Positions 16,183 through 24,030 of a stretch of DNA of 64,000 bases are shown here, piece after piece. Within the stretch, counting starts at the first letter, position 1; every line of letters starts with the position of its first letter. This DNA comes from Myxococcales bacterium (GTDB lineage Bacteria > Myxococcota_A > Polyangia > Polyangiales > Polyangiaceae), in assembly GCA_016212965.1 (NCBI GenBank), contig JACRDA010000280.1, forward strand, positions 1 to 64,000, read 5' to 3'. The notes below the pieces were generated by a model that saw only the letters and a program-made list of their open reading frames with translations, made no database searches and was not told the DNA's origin. Both the position numbers and the translations under genes were made by a program.

Positions 16183-18159
16183 TCAGCGCTTCTTCTCGGG
16201 CTCGCGCGGCAGCGGGACGAGCGACCTCGGCGGACCGGGCGCCTCGCCTCGATCCACGTACCGATGAAGGGCCTCGTCGAATGGCGGCAGGTCGCGGTCC
16301 ACCAGCTCTACCGCGAGCTGGGCCATCGCGAGCAGCGCGGTGAGGGCCGGATCGCTGCCGTACTCCCGATCGAAGCGGGCACGGGCGGCGCGCTGCAGGC
16401 GCTTGGCCTCCGCCACTTGCTCGGCGCTCACCATGCCGAGCTCGAGCATCGTGTCGACGACGGGCCGCCGCTCGCGCAGGGCGACCTGCCACGCGCGCTC
16501 GTAGACGTGCTCGGGCACGGCGTGCATCGCGTGCACCAGCACCTCGTCGAGGTCGTCATGGGTGGCGTCGACGTAGTCGACCTCGACGCTGCGCTCTAGA
16601 CCTCGGCGCGCCCGTCGCAGGACCTCGAGCACGCGCGGCTCCTCGTCGCTCCACCCGGGGCGCGTGCGCAGGTACGACACGGCCAGGATGTTCGTCGCGT
16701 GCTCCTCGACCCACGCTTCGCTCGTCGACAGGACGCCGTAGCGATGGCGCAGGTGGTGCGCGGCTTCGTGCACGGTGAGCAGCGGCAAGAGCGCGTCGGC
16801 ACTCCGCGCCGCCTGCTCCACCGTGGGATCGCCGAACATCGCCACGAACGTCAGGGCGCGAAAGCGGCCGCTCGCCGTCGTGAGATCGGGGTAGCCGAGC
16901 GACACCACGCGGCGCTCGTGGTCGTAGTAGCAGTACGGGGTCCGCGCGTCGGTCACGACCGCGAGATCGGGGTCGAGCGCGTAGCCTCGCGCTTCGAGCG
17001 CGCCGCGCAGCTGCGCCAGGACGTCGTGCGCGCGGCCGAGCCAGTAGCCCTCGCTGCCGAAGACACTGGGAACGTTCGGGGTAGCCACGACGGCGGCCGG
17101 GGGGCTCGGGGGGGTCGAGGCCGCCGGGCGCGCGCCGAGCTGCGCGAGAACGTCGACGGGGGCGAGCAGCGCCTCGAGCGGCGCCGGACTCCCGAGCCCT
17201 GCCTGGCGCAGCGCCAGGCGCGCCTCCGCGGTGAGTCGAGCGACGAGCAGCGCGGCGGCCATCATCCCGCCGTGCGCACGCACCTCCGCGCGGATGGAGG
17301 GCAGCACGGCCGCGTGCAGGGCGGGCATGCGCGCGCGCTCGAGCAGCAGTTCCAGTCTGCGCCGCGCGCGCTCGGGCGCGCGCTCGAGAGCCCGCGCCAC
17401 GGCGTAGACGCGCTTGCCATTGGTCAGATCGGCGGACTGCGCCTGACCGAACAGCTCGTCGAGATCCGACTGGTGCTGCACGGCGGCACCGAGCGCCTCG
17501 GCAAACGCGGCGAGCGGCGGCACCTGCCGGGGCTCGAGCCAGCCGAGCTTGCGGGCGACGACGGTCGCCATGTCCATGCCGCCGCGCGCCACGCCAGTCT
17601 TGGCGGCAACGACGCGCGCCCAGTGTGCCGAGCCGGCGGCGCGGCTGGATGCCGCCAGGTCCTCGACCTGTCCGCCGATCGTGGACCACGCACGGGTCGC
17701 GAACGCGACGAGCGCAGCTCCCACCGTCGCGTCGTCGATGCCTCCGGCGCGCAGCAGCAGCGGCGGCGCGGCGTCGAACAGCGCCATCGCGGCCGTCGCC
17801 GCGACGCCTTCGGCGGCCGCCCCGAAACGGGCCGCGATCGCCGCCGCGACTTCGTGGTCGGCCGCATCGTCGATGAGGTCGTAGCCGAGCGTGGCGGCCC
17901 ACATCGCGGCGCCCACGGCGGTCAGCTGGGGCTGAAACGGCTCGCCCGTGAGGGCCTCGCCGAGGGCCGTGGGCAGCAGGACGACGGGCGGATAGCGCCC
18001 AGCCGACAGGGCCCGGGCGACGCGCGCGAAGTGCAGCTCGAGCACCTCGCGCAGCAGGGGCGGGGCCGCGCTCTCCACCAGCCCTGCGACGTGTGATTGC
18101 AGGTGCGCGAACGCCGCGCGCGCCTGGTCGAGCGGCCGCGCGCCGGCCGCGGCGGTCAA
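16183..18159 (-). CDS. Isoprenyl-diphosphate-synthase-like / HExxH metallopeptidase-like fusion
   Basis: The protein is 658 aa from TTG 18159, whose codon overlaps the upstream TGA (TTGA); the in-frame extension to 18450 is Arg-rich shadow. Residues ~1-345 resemble class I polyprenyl synthetases: first Asp-rich motif DDAAD at 97-101, a degenerate second motif SDLDE at 231-235 and a following DLTNGKR at 244-250. A Pro/Ala linker (~345-365) leads to a domain with HEAAHH at 464-469 and a possible third zinc ligand in WVEEH (485-486). ComQ, which prenylates the ComX peptide, belongs to the first family. With a small peptide gene directly upstream, peptide prenylation and processing is plausible. 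Isoprenoid synthesis alone remains possible. Confidence 0.6.
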   Translation of the reverse strand: MTAAAGARPLDQARAAFAHLQSHVAGLVESAAPPLLREVLELHFARVARALSAGRYPPVVLLPTALGEALTGEPFQPQLTAVGAAMWAATLGYDLIDDAADHEVAAAIAARFGAAAEGVAATAAMALFDAAPPLLLRAGGIDDATVGAALVAFATRAWSTIGGQVEDLAASSRAAGSAHWARVVAAKTGVARGGMDMATVVARKLGWLEPRQVPPLAAFAEALGAAVQHQSDLDELFGQAQSADLTNGKRVYAVARALERAPERARRRLELLLERARMPALHAAVLPSIRAEVRAHGGMMAAALLVARLTAEARLALRQAGLGSPAPLEALLAPVDVLAQLGARPAASTPPSPPAAVVATPNVPSVFGSEGYWLGRAHDVLAQLRGALEARGYALDPDLAVVTDARTPYCYYDHERRVVSLGYPDLTTASGRFRALTFVAMFGDPTVEQAARSADALLPLLTVHEAAHHLRHRYGVLSTSEAWVEEHATNILAVSYLRTRPGWSDEEPRVLEVLRRARRGLERSVEVDYVDATHDDLDEVLVHAMHAVPEHVYERAWQVALRERRPVVDTMLELGMVSAEQVAEAKRLQRAARARFDREYGSDPALTALLAMAQLAVELVDRDLPPFDEALHRYVDRGEAPGPPRSLVPLPREPEKKR

Positions 18160-18401
18160 CCGCCGGCCGCGAGACCTATCTCGCGGTTGCCGGAGAGGTA
18201 GTCCTGCACCGCCTGGTCGAGCTCGGCCGGAGACATGCCGCTCGCCACGCGGCAGTACTCGTCGAGCACCACGCGGTCCGGGGCGTCGAGCGACAGGCCC
18301 GCGGCGGCGAGGGCGGCGTCCGCGTCGGCGAGCAGCGCCGCGAGGAACGCTCGGTCCTCGGCGGCCTTGGTCACGACTTTCTCGAGCGATTCGGTGAGCA
18401 T
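18156..18401 (-). CDS. Small NHLP/Os1348-like peptide (candidate precursor)
   Basis: The peptide is 81 aa from ATG 18401, with GGAGG at 18411-18415 nine bases upstream. The N-terminal half (KAAEDRAFLAALL, DAALAAAGLSL) matches the leader pattern of nitrile-hydratase/Nif11-like and Os1348 RiPP precursors: a helix with D-x-x-F then L-x-x-D/A...aL...GL. It has one Cys (C50), two Tyr (Y49, Y68), no Trp, and ends LAAGG. The stop overlaps the TTG start of the prenyl-synthase/HExxH gene, so the products are made together. It may be the substrate of that enzyme; a small regulatory partner subunit is the alternative. Confidence 0.6.
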   Translation of the reverse strand: MLTESLEKVVTKAAEDRAFLAALLADADAALAAAGLSLDAPDRVVLDEYCRVASGMSPAELDQAVQDYLSGNREIGLAAGG

Positions 18402-19102
18402 CTCCAGGATCCTCCGCTGGTCGGCCTGCTCGGACCGAGCCGATGGCCATGACTGGGGGCCTCGTCGACGGGCCCGTGGTCGAGCGCGCACCGTGCGCGC
18501 ATGGCGGAAAGCTACGAACCCGGGCCGTCCAGCGTCAAGCGGCCACGCTGCGCGCGGCGGCGGGCGCATGACGAAAGGCAGGTCGGCCGCGCTGCGCGGG
18601 TGAGCTGCGGGCCGACCCGCTGAAGCAGCGGAGCTGACCCGTCTACGTGACCGGGCTGTGGCGCACCACGCGTGCCCGGACTAGCGCGCGCAGCCGAGCC
18701 CGAGCGTGTCGTCCTGGTGCGTCTCGGGCGCGGCTCGCCCGTCTCCGCGCAGAAACAGGTGTCTCCGTGGAGCGACACGGCTTCGCGGCGTTTCGGGGGC
18801 GCGTGTGTCTCCCCCGCAAGACACGGGCGACCGCGCCGTCGTCGCACGGCCCCGACAAGACCCGAGCGCGCGCTTCTTCCGAGCGTGGCCCGCGACTTGC
18901 CTAGCGAGGGATGGCACCGACGGCTGGCTCGGCGTCTCCGTGCCGTCCCGAGCCGTTCACGTTCGGCCGCCCGGGTGTCCACCTGGGTGGAGCGTCGAGG
19001 CCCGCCGAACCGGCAGCGGTACGCGTCGGCGGAGGCGCTGCCTTGCGCCCCGCACCAGTCGACCCTCGATCCGTGCGTCTTGCACCAACAGGAAAGCGAA
19101 CC
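18402..19102. other. Intergenic gap, no intact gene
   Basis: These 700 bp separate the divergent peptide operon and the 19103 gene. Short ORFs on both strands are Arg/Ser-rich and lack start signals or family features. The only recognisable content is an ~80-bp gene remnant at 18600-18679. Several imperfect palindromes occur around 18740-18830, none followed by a T-tract. Confidence 0.6.
18600..18679 (+). pseudogene. Remnant of the Rpn-like nuclease-family gene (copy at 29999-30984)
   Basis: About 80 bp align with 30226-30305, including 20 identical bases spanning 18642-18661. Two single-base deletions and an in-frame TGA show it is non-functional. Similarity stops abruptly at both ends, so only this internal piece survives. 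Confidence 0.65.
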
Positions 19103-19759
19103 ATGCGAATCAAAGTGTACGCCCTCGACTTCGAGACCCCTCGCTGGCTGCGCCGGACGCTCGCCTACGCGCTGCCGTTCGCGCTCGTGTGCGGCGTCGG
19201 CGTCGTCTACGCCAGCGTCCCGCACACGTTCACGGCGGGCGAGACGCTGACGGCCGCCGATCTCAACGCGAACTTCGTCGCGCTCGACGGTCGCATCGAT
19301 GGTCCCCTCGTCATGAGCGAATCGAGCGGTCCTTTTGCCACGCAGAGCGACACACCCGTACCGTTGCCCAATAGCACGGTCACGCTCGACACCAACGGGG
19401 GATTGGTGCGACTCGAGCTGGCACCCGACGCAACCGCCGGCGCGCAGGGTACCGGCGGCCGCGTGTGGGTGGTCGGCGCGGGCGGCGGAGCGGACCCGTG
19501 GCTGGTCGGCTATGTGGCCTTCGAGCGCAGCCAAGACGGAGTGACATGGAATGAGGTCAAGACGCTCGTCTTTGGGGGAGCGCCCAGCGCCGTCGGCAGC
19601 ACCTTGCTGCCTCCGGGCGCATTTACGCATTACGACAGTCCGCCGCCCGGAACGTGGTCTTATCGCGTCCAGGTCTATCGCAAGTCCAATGCGGGTGACC
19701 TCACGGTGAATGTCGACAACGTGCGACTCGTCGCGCGTGAGCTCGGCGCAACGCCCTGA
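19103..19759 (+). CDS. Exported protein with tail-fibre-type 'TAGETLTAADLNANF' motif
   Basis: The protein is 218 aa with GGAAAG six bases before the ATG. A hydrophobic segment (~residues 20-42, ending VVYAS) is a signal peptide or anchor. Directly after it comes HTFTAGETLTAADLNANF...LDGRI, a motif common in phage tail-collar/fibre proteins and secreted bacterial surface proteins, which begins a coiled or trimeric stalk. The remaining ~150 residues form a beta-rich, Gly-rich domain (GGRVWVVGAGGGADPWLVG; WSYRVQVYRKS). No enzymatic motif was found. It is probably a surface protein, and GC drops slightly after 19500. Confidence 0.75.
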   Translation: MRIKVYALDFETPRWLRRTLAYALPFALVCGVGVVYASVPHTFTAGETLTAADLNANFVALDGRIDGPLVMSESSGPFATQSDTPVPLPNSTVTLDTNGGLVRLELAPDATAGAQGTGGRVWVVGAGGGADPWLVGYVAFERSQDGVTWNEVKTLVFGGAPSAVGSTLLPPGAFTHYDSPPPGTWSYRVQVYRKSNAGDLTVNVDNVRLVARELGATP

Positions 19760-19893
19760 AGACTCGCTCTGCGACGGGCAGGGCGCGAGCGGCGAGGCTG
19801 CAAGCCTTGCCTCGAGCCACCCAGGCGCGCTGGGCCGCGCCGCGAGCGACCGCCCGTGCCGTCGACGAGCGTTGCCCATCCGAGGGTCCACCG

Positions 19894-20907
19894 ATGATGA
19901 ACATCCTCCTTGGCGCCGCGGCCGTGCTCGCGGGCGTCCTCGTCAGCACGAGCGCGCACGCCGAGCTCACGGAGGCGGAGAAGCGCGCCGCGGCCGAGGC
20001 GCTCTACGCCACGGCCGAGGGCCTCCTGGCGAAGCAGGACTTCACGGCGGCCTGTGCGAAGCTCGAGGAGGTCGTGAAGCTCCAGCCGCTCGGCGTCGGG
20101 GCCAAGCTCACGCTCGCCGACTGCTACCTCGGCGCCGGCAAGCTCGCGAGCGCCCACGCCATGCTGGGTCAGGCCGCCTCGCTCGCCGCGCAGGCCGGTC
20201 AGACGGCGCGGGCCGCGGAGGTGCAAGAGCGCGCCGCGGCGCTCGCCCCGCGCCTCTCGAAGCTCACCATCGCCGTGCCGGCAGCGGTGCAAGCGACGCC
20301 GGGGCTCGTCGTGCGGCGCGACGGCGCGACGGTGGCGGCAGCGCTCTTCGGCGTCACCGTCCCGATCGACGGCGGCACGCACGTGGTGTCGGCGAACGCG
20401 CCCGAGCGGCTGCCCTTCGAGCGGAAGCTCGACATCGCGCCCGAGGGGGCGGCGATCACGGTCGAGGTCGGCCCGCTCGGCGCCGCGCAGGCACCCGTCG
20501 CGACGCCGGCGCCGGTCAGCCCGCCCGCGGAGCCCGGCTGGCCCGTGCTTCGCGTCGGGGGCTTCGTGACGGGCGGCCTCGGTCTCGGCCTCGCCGTCGT
20601 CGGAGTCGCCGTCGCCGGGAGCGGGATCGGCAGGACGAACGACGCCGTCGACGTCTTCGCGGCGGCGCAAGCGCGCGGTGATGCGAACGGTGAGACCGCG
20701 GCGAGGGCCGAGCACGACGCCGCCCGGACCCAGACCGTTGCAGGCTGGGCGACGGCTGGGGTCGGCGGAGCCGCGCTCGTCGCGGGCATCGTCATGGCGG
20801 CCCTGCCGGCCGGCGACGCCGAGCCTGCGACCGGGAGCACGACGGTGCGCGTCGGCCCGTGGCTCGATGGGACGACGGCGGGGGCCGGGCTCCGCGGCGC
20901 GTGGTGA
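19894..20907 (+). CDS. TPR/PEGA-like membrane protein, kinase-associated
   Basis: The protein is 337 aa. It has a signal peptide (LVSTSAHA), two TPR-like helical hairpins (ALYATAEGLLAKQDFTAAC; LADCYLGAGKLASAH), a PEGA-like beta domain (~120-200), a Pro/Ala linker, and two C-terminal membrane helices (~215-240 and ~285-305) flanking a polar loop. The same layout is seen at 50798-51808 and, decayed, at 22714-23270. Each copy lies beside a Ser/Thr kinase gene. It probably senses or scaffolds in the envelope. The next gene is 7 bp downstream and the kinase follows, suggesting one operon. Confidence 0.75.
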   Translation: MMNILLGAAAVLAGVLVSTSAHAELTEAEKRAAAEALYATAEGLLAKQDFTAACAKLEEVVKLQPLGVGAKLTLADCYLGAGKLASAHAMLGQAASLAAQAGQTARAAEVQERAAALAPRLSKLTIAVPAAVQATPGLVVRRDGATVAAALFGVTVPIDGGTHVVSANAPERLPFERKLDIAPEGAAITVEVGPLGAAQAPVATPAPVSPPAEPGWPVLRVGGFVTGGLGLGLAVVGVAVAGSGIGRTNDAVDVFAAAQARGDANGETAARAEHDAARTQTVAGWATAGVGGAALVAGIVMAALPAGDAEPATGSTTVRVGPWLDGTTAGAGLRGAW

Positions 20908-20914
20908 GTCGGGC

Positions 20915-21136
20915 ATGACGAAGGAAAGGAAGGCGAACGTGAGACGAACCGCACTCTTCATGACCACACTCGCGGTCCTGCTGGCGAGCCTCGCCGCGGC
21001 CTGCGGCGACGACCTGCCGAGCGACGGCAGCGGTGGCGGCGCCGGCACGACGACGACCACCACCACGACCACCACGACCGGGACGGGGCCGTGCGTGCTC
21101 GACGGCGCGGAGCTCGACAACTGCACGCTCGAGTGA
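20915..21136 (+). CDS. Small Thr-rich lipoprotein
   Basis: The protein is 73 aa. It has a signal peptide with lipobox LAAAC, then CGDDLPSDGSGGG, a run of eleven Thr encoded by an imperfect ACN repeat, and a short C-terminal CVLDGAELDNC pair. In-frame starts at 20938 (GTG) or ATG 20960 are also possible. It sits between the TPR/PEGA gene (7 bp) and the kinase (7 bp), so it is probably a third member of this signalling operon. Function is unknown. Confidence 0.65.
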   Translation: MTKERKANVRRTALFMTTLAVLLASLAAACGDDLPSDGSGGGAGTTTTTTTTTTTGTGPCVLDGAELDNCTLE

Positions 21137-21143
21137 CAGCGCC

Positions 21144-22712
21144 ATGACCACCGAGCTCCAGCCCGGGACCGTCCTGCGCGAGAAGTACCGGGTCGAGCGC
21201 GTGCTCGGCAAGGGCGGCATGGGCGTGGTGCTCGAGGCGCGGCACGTCGAGCTCGATCGACGCGTCGCGATCAAGGTGCTGCACGCGGAGCTCCGCGCGC
21301 ATGCCGAGCTCGTCGAGCGCTTCCTGCGCGAGGGGCGGGCGGCCTCCAAGATCGAGGGCGAGCACGTGGCGCGCGTGCTCGACGTCGACCGCCTGCCCGA
21401 CGGCACGCCCTTCATCGTGATGGAGTACCTCGAGGGCCACGACCTCTCTTCGGTGCGCAGGGCGCGCCAGCCCCTGCCCGTCGCCGAGGCGGTCTCCTAC
21501 GTGCTCCAGGCCTGCGAGGCGATCGCCCAGGCCCATCGCGCCGGGATCATCCATCGCGATCTCAAGCCCGCGAACCTCTTCCTGACCGAGCTCCACGACG
21601 GGACGAGCAAGATCAAGGTCCTCGACTTCGGCATCTCGAAGACCCTCGGTCCGCTCGACGGCTCCGAGCCGAGCATGACCCGCACGACGCTCGTCATGGG
21701 CTCGGTGGAGTACATGTCGCCGGAGCAGATGCTCTCCACGCGCGACGTGGATCTGCGCACCGACATCTGGGCGCTCGGCGCCGTGCTGTTCGAGCTCGTC
21801 ACGGCGCAGGTCCCCTTTCCGGGGGAGACGATGACGCAGGTCTGTGCGCTCGTCATGAGCCGGCCGGCACCGAGCCCACGCACGCTGCGCCCGGACCTGC
21901 CGGAGCGCCTCGAGCAGGTGATCCTGAGGTGCCTCGACAAGGTCCGCGAGCGGCGTTTCGCGAGCATCGCGGAGCTGGCGAGCGCGCTCGAGGCGTGCCT
22001 ACCCGGTCCCGCTGCGAGCCTCCTGCCCGTGACCTCGTGGGAGCCCGACGGCGCTTGGCGCCAAGAGAGCGGCTCCCCGCCCCCCCCGCACCGGACCGCC
22101 GCCCCACCGGACGGCGCGGCGCTGCCGCGCCCACCGGCGGCTCCCGATCGGCCCGTGTCGGCACCCGCTCCGCTCACGGCAGCCGTCGCCTCGCCCCCGG
22201 GGATCCGCCCGTTCGAGACGGACGCGGCCGTGTGGAGGGAGCGCGCTTCGCTGCCGCCGAGGAGGCGGATGGCGCCCCTGCTCCTCGGCGCCCTCGGACT
22301 CGCCGCGCTCGTGGGCCTCGGCGCCGTCGGGCTCGTGGCGCTCGCCGAGCGCGAGCCGACGGCGGCATCCTCCGGCCCGGCATCCTCCTCCCTCGAGCCA
22401 GCGTCCACCGCGAGCGCTCCGGCGACGCACGACGCACTACCCTCGGCCGACGCCCCCGGCGCGTCCGACGCCGCGAGCGCGCCCGAGGCTGCGCCGCTGC
22501 CGCGCGTCACCGCGCCCGAGCCGAGCGCCTCCGCGGCGCAGAGCGCGTCCGCGCCCTCCGCAGCGCAGAGCGTGTCTGCGACCACCGCAGCGGGCACGCC
22601 GACGGCGCCAGCGCCGACGACGCCACCGGCGCCACCCCCTCGCCCTCCTGCGAAGACCGCGACGACGCAGACGGCGCCGCCGCCCATCGTGAAGACCTCG
22701 GGGATCGATTGA
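21144..22712 (+). CDS. Transmembrane Ser/Thr protein kinase (Hanks/PknB type)
   Basis: The protein is 522 aa. The complete kinase domain (~residues 10-275) shows GKGGMGVV glycine loop, AIKVL lysine, HRDLKPAN catalytic loop, DFGISK metal motif, and GSVEYMSPEQ activation-segment end. A Pro-rich juxtamembrane linker, one membrane helix (~375-400; LLLGALGLAALVGLGAVGLVAL) and a ~120-residue Ala/Pro/Ser tail without folded-domain signals follow. It is expected to autophosphorylate and phosphorylate cytoplasmic targets, with the tail outside. It lies 7 bp after the Thr-rich lipoprotein gene. Confidence 0.93.
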   Translation: MTTELQPGTVLREKYRVERVLGKGGMGVVLEARHVELDRRVAIKVLHAELRAHAELVERFLREGRAASKIEGEHVARVLDVDRLPDGTPFIVMEYLEGHDLSSVRRARQPLPVAEAVSYVLQACEAIAQAHRAGIIHRDLKPANLFLTELHDGTSKIKVLDFGISKTLGPLDGSEPSMTRTTLVMGSVEYMSPEQMLSTRDVDLRTDIWALGAVLFELVTAQVPFPGETMTQVCALVMSRPAPSPRTLRPDLPERLEQVILRCLDKVRERRFASIAELASALEACLPGPAASLLPVTSWEPDGAWRQESGSPPPPHRTAAPPDGAALPRPPAAPDRPVSAPAPLTAAVASPPGIRPFETDAAVWRERASLPPRRRMAPLLLGALGLAALVGLGAVGLVALAEREPTAASSGPASSSLEPASTASAPATHDALPSADAPGASDAASAPEAAPLPRVTAPEPSASAAQSASAPSAAQSVSATTAAGTPTAPAPTTPPAPPPRPPAKTATTQTAPPPIVKTSGID

Positions 22713-22713
22713 G

Positions 22714-23270
22714 ATGAAGGTCATCGATCGCAGCGCGTGGGCCGCGGCCTGCGCATGGTCGTGCATCCACGCCTCGGTCACCGCGTCCGCGGACCCGACG
22801 GAGACCGAGCGGCGGGCGGCGGCCGACGCCAGCTTCGTCGACGCGCAGCGGCTGATGGCCGACGCGGACTTCGCCGCCGCGTGCCCGAAGCTCGAGGACG
22901 CCGTGCGCCTCGAGCCACGGGCCGCGCACGCCAAGCTCGCGCTCGCAGACTGCTACCTCGGGCTCCGACAGCGCGGCGCCGTGCTGTGGCTCCCGGTCGT
23001 CGCCGAGCCGCCGGCAGAGGGCCACGGCGCAGGGGCGAAGGCCGCAGCCCCGCGCGGGGACGAGCCGCCGCCGCCCACGGACTGGCCGGCGCTCCGCGTC
23101 GGCGGCGTGGTGACGAGCGGCGTCGGCGTGCGACGTTGGCACAGAGGGCCTCGGCCCCATCGCGCCGGTAGCCCGCACGGCACCGACGAGGCCGGGGCCG
23201 AGGCGCTGCTCACGGACGAGCTCGGGCCGTCGATGACGTGGCCTCGCACTCCGACCCGCGTGCTAGGTTC
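22714..23270 (+). pseudogene. Decayed TPR/PEGA-like gene (relative of 19894-20907)
   Basis: The first ~90 codons from ATG 22714 match the 19894 gene (ERRAAADASFVDAQRLMADADF / FAAACPKLEDAVRLEP / KLALADCYLG). The frame then jumps across a deletion of the PEGA region straight to DWPALRVGGVVTSGVGV, equivalent to GWPVLRVGGFVTGGLGL. After that the reading frame becomes Arg/Pro-rich and the membrane helices are lost. The frame remains open into the downstream kinase gene by chance, giving a spurious long ORF. It starts one base after the upstream kinase stop, so it was once an operon partner. Confidence 0.7.
23264..23269 (+). promoter_or_regulatory. -10 element TAGGTT, leaderless spacing
   Basis: TAGGTT ends six bases before ATG 23276, with no Shine-Dalgarno sequence. 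The predicted transcript starts at the Uma2 start codon. Confidence 0.4.
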
Positions 23271-23275
23271 CTCGC

Positions 23276-23845
23276 ATGAGCCAGTTGGCGCGCCGCGCGT
23301 TCACCTTCGCCGACTACGTGTTCCTCGAGGAGTCGAGCCCGATCAAGCACGAGTTCCTCGACGGGGTCGTGTACGCCATGGCGGGCGGCAGCCCGGACCA
23401 CGCGGCCGTGTGCGCCAATGTCATCCGCCTGCTCGGCGTGGCGCTCGAGGGCAAGCGCTGTCGGGTCTTCACCTCCGATCTGCGCATCCGCGTGCAGGCG
23501 ACCGGGCTCGGCACCTACCCGGACACCTCGGTCATCTGCGGACGCCTCGAGCTCGACCCCGAGGACGCGAAGGGGCACACGGCCATCAATCCGACGCTGC
23601 TCGTCGAGGTTTCGAGCCCGTCCACCGACGACTACGATCGGGGAGAGAAGCTCGCCCACTACAAGCGCATCGCCTCGCTCCGCGAGGTGCTCCTCCTCGC
23701 ACACGACGAGCGACGCGTCGACCTGTGGCGCCGCGCCGGCGGCCACTTCACGCAGCTCACGTACCAGAGCGGCGAGCGCGTCGTGCTCGAAAGCCTCGAC
23801 GCCACGCTCGCGGTCGACGAGCTCTACCGCGACCCGCTCGCCTGA
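23276..23845 (+). CDS. Uma2-family PD-(D/E)XK nuclease-like protein
   Basis: The protein is 189 aa, full length for the family. It has the N-terminal EESSPIKHEFLDG and YAMAGGSPDHA blocks, the RVFTSDLRIRV strand, YPDTSVICG, the putative catalytic LLVEVSSPST, and YDRGEKLAHYKRI...REVLLL. Uma2 proteins adopt a restriction-endonuclease-like fold; their biological role is unclear and paralogues are abundant in large genomes. It is about 60% alike by eye to the Uma2 at 31896-32495. A short downstream stretch (23848-23954; TELAKRMLEKEVAILRAGVYP) may be a remnant of another coding sequence. Confidence 0.9.
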   Translation: MSQLARRAFTFADYVFLEESSPIKHEFLDGVVYAMAGGSPDHAAVCANVIRLLGVALEGKRCRVFTSDLRIRVQATGLGTYPDTSVICGRLELDPEDAKGHTAINPTLLVEVSSPSTDDYDRGEKLAHYKRIASLREVLLLAHDERRVDLWRRAGGHFTQLTYQSGERVVLESLDATLAVDELYRDPLA

Positions 23846-24030
23846 CGCGATCGAGGCCTCTGGCAAGGCCGAGACCCGGACCGAGCTCGCGAAGCGCATG
23901 CTCGAAAAGGAGGTGGCGATCCTGCGCGCCGGTGTGTACCCCCACGCTTCATGAACGCCGGCGCGGCTCGCGCCCGGCCCGGGCAGACGCCGCCTCGACA
24001 TCGGTCCGACGCGCGGCGATACTTCCGCGG

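Noticed and set aside
18160-18450. N-terminal extension of the prenyl-synthase/HExxH gene to ATG 18450
   Set aside because: The extension is Arg/Pro-rich and overlaps the small peptide gene in another frame. The TTGA coupling at 18159 and the GGAGG site of the peptide gene explain the region better.
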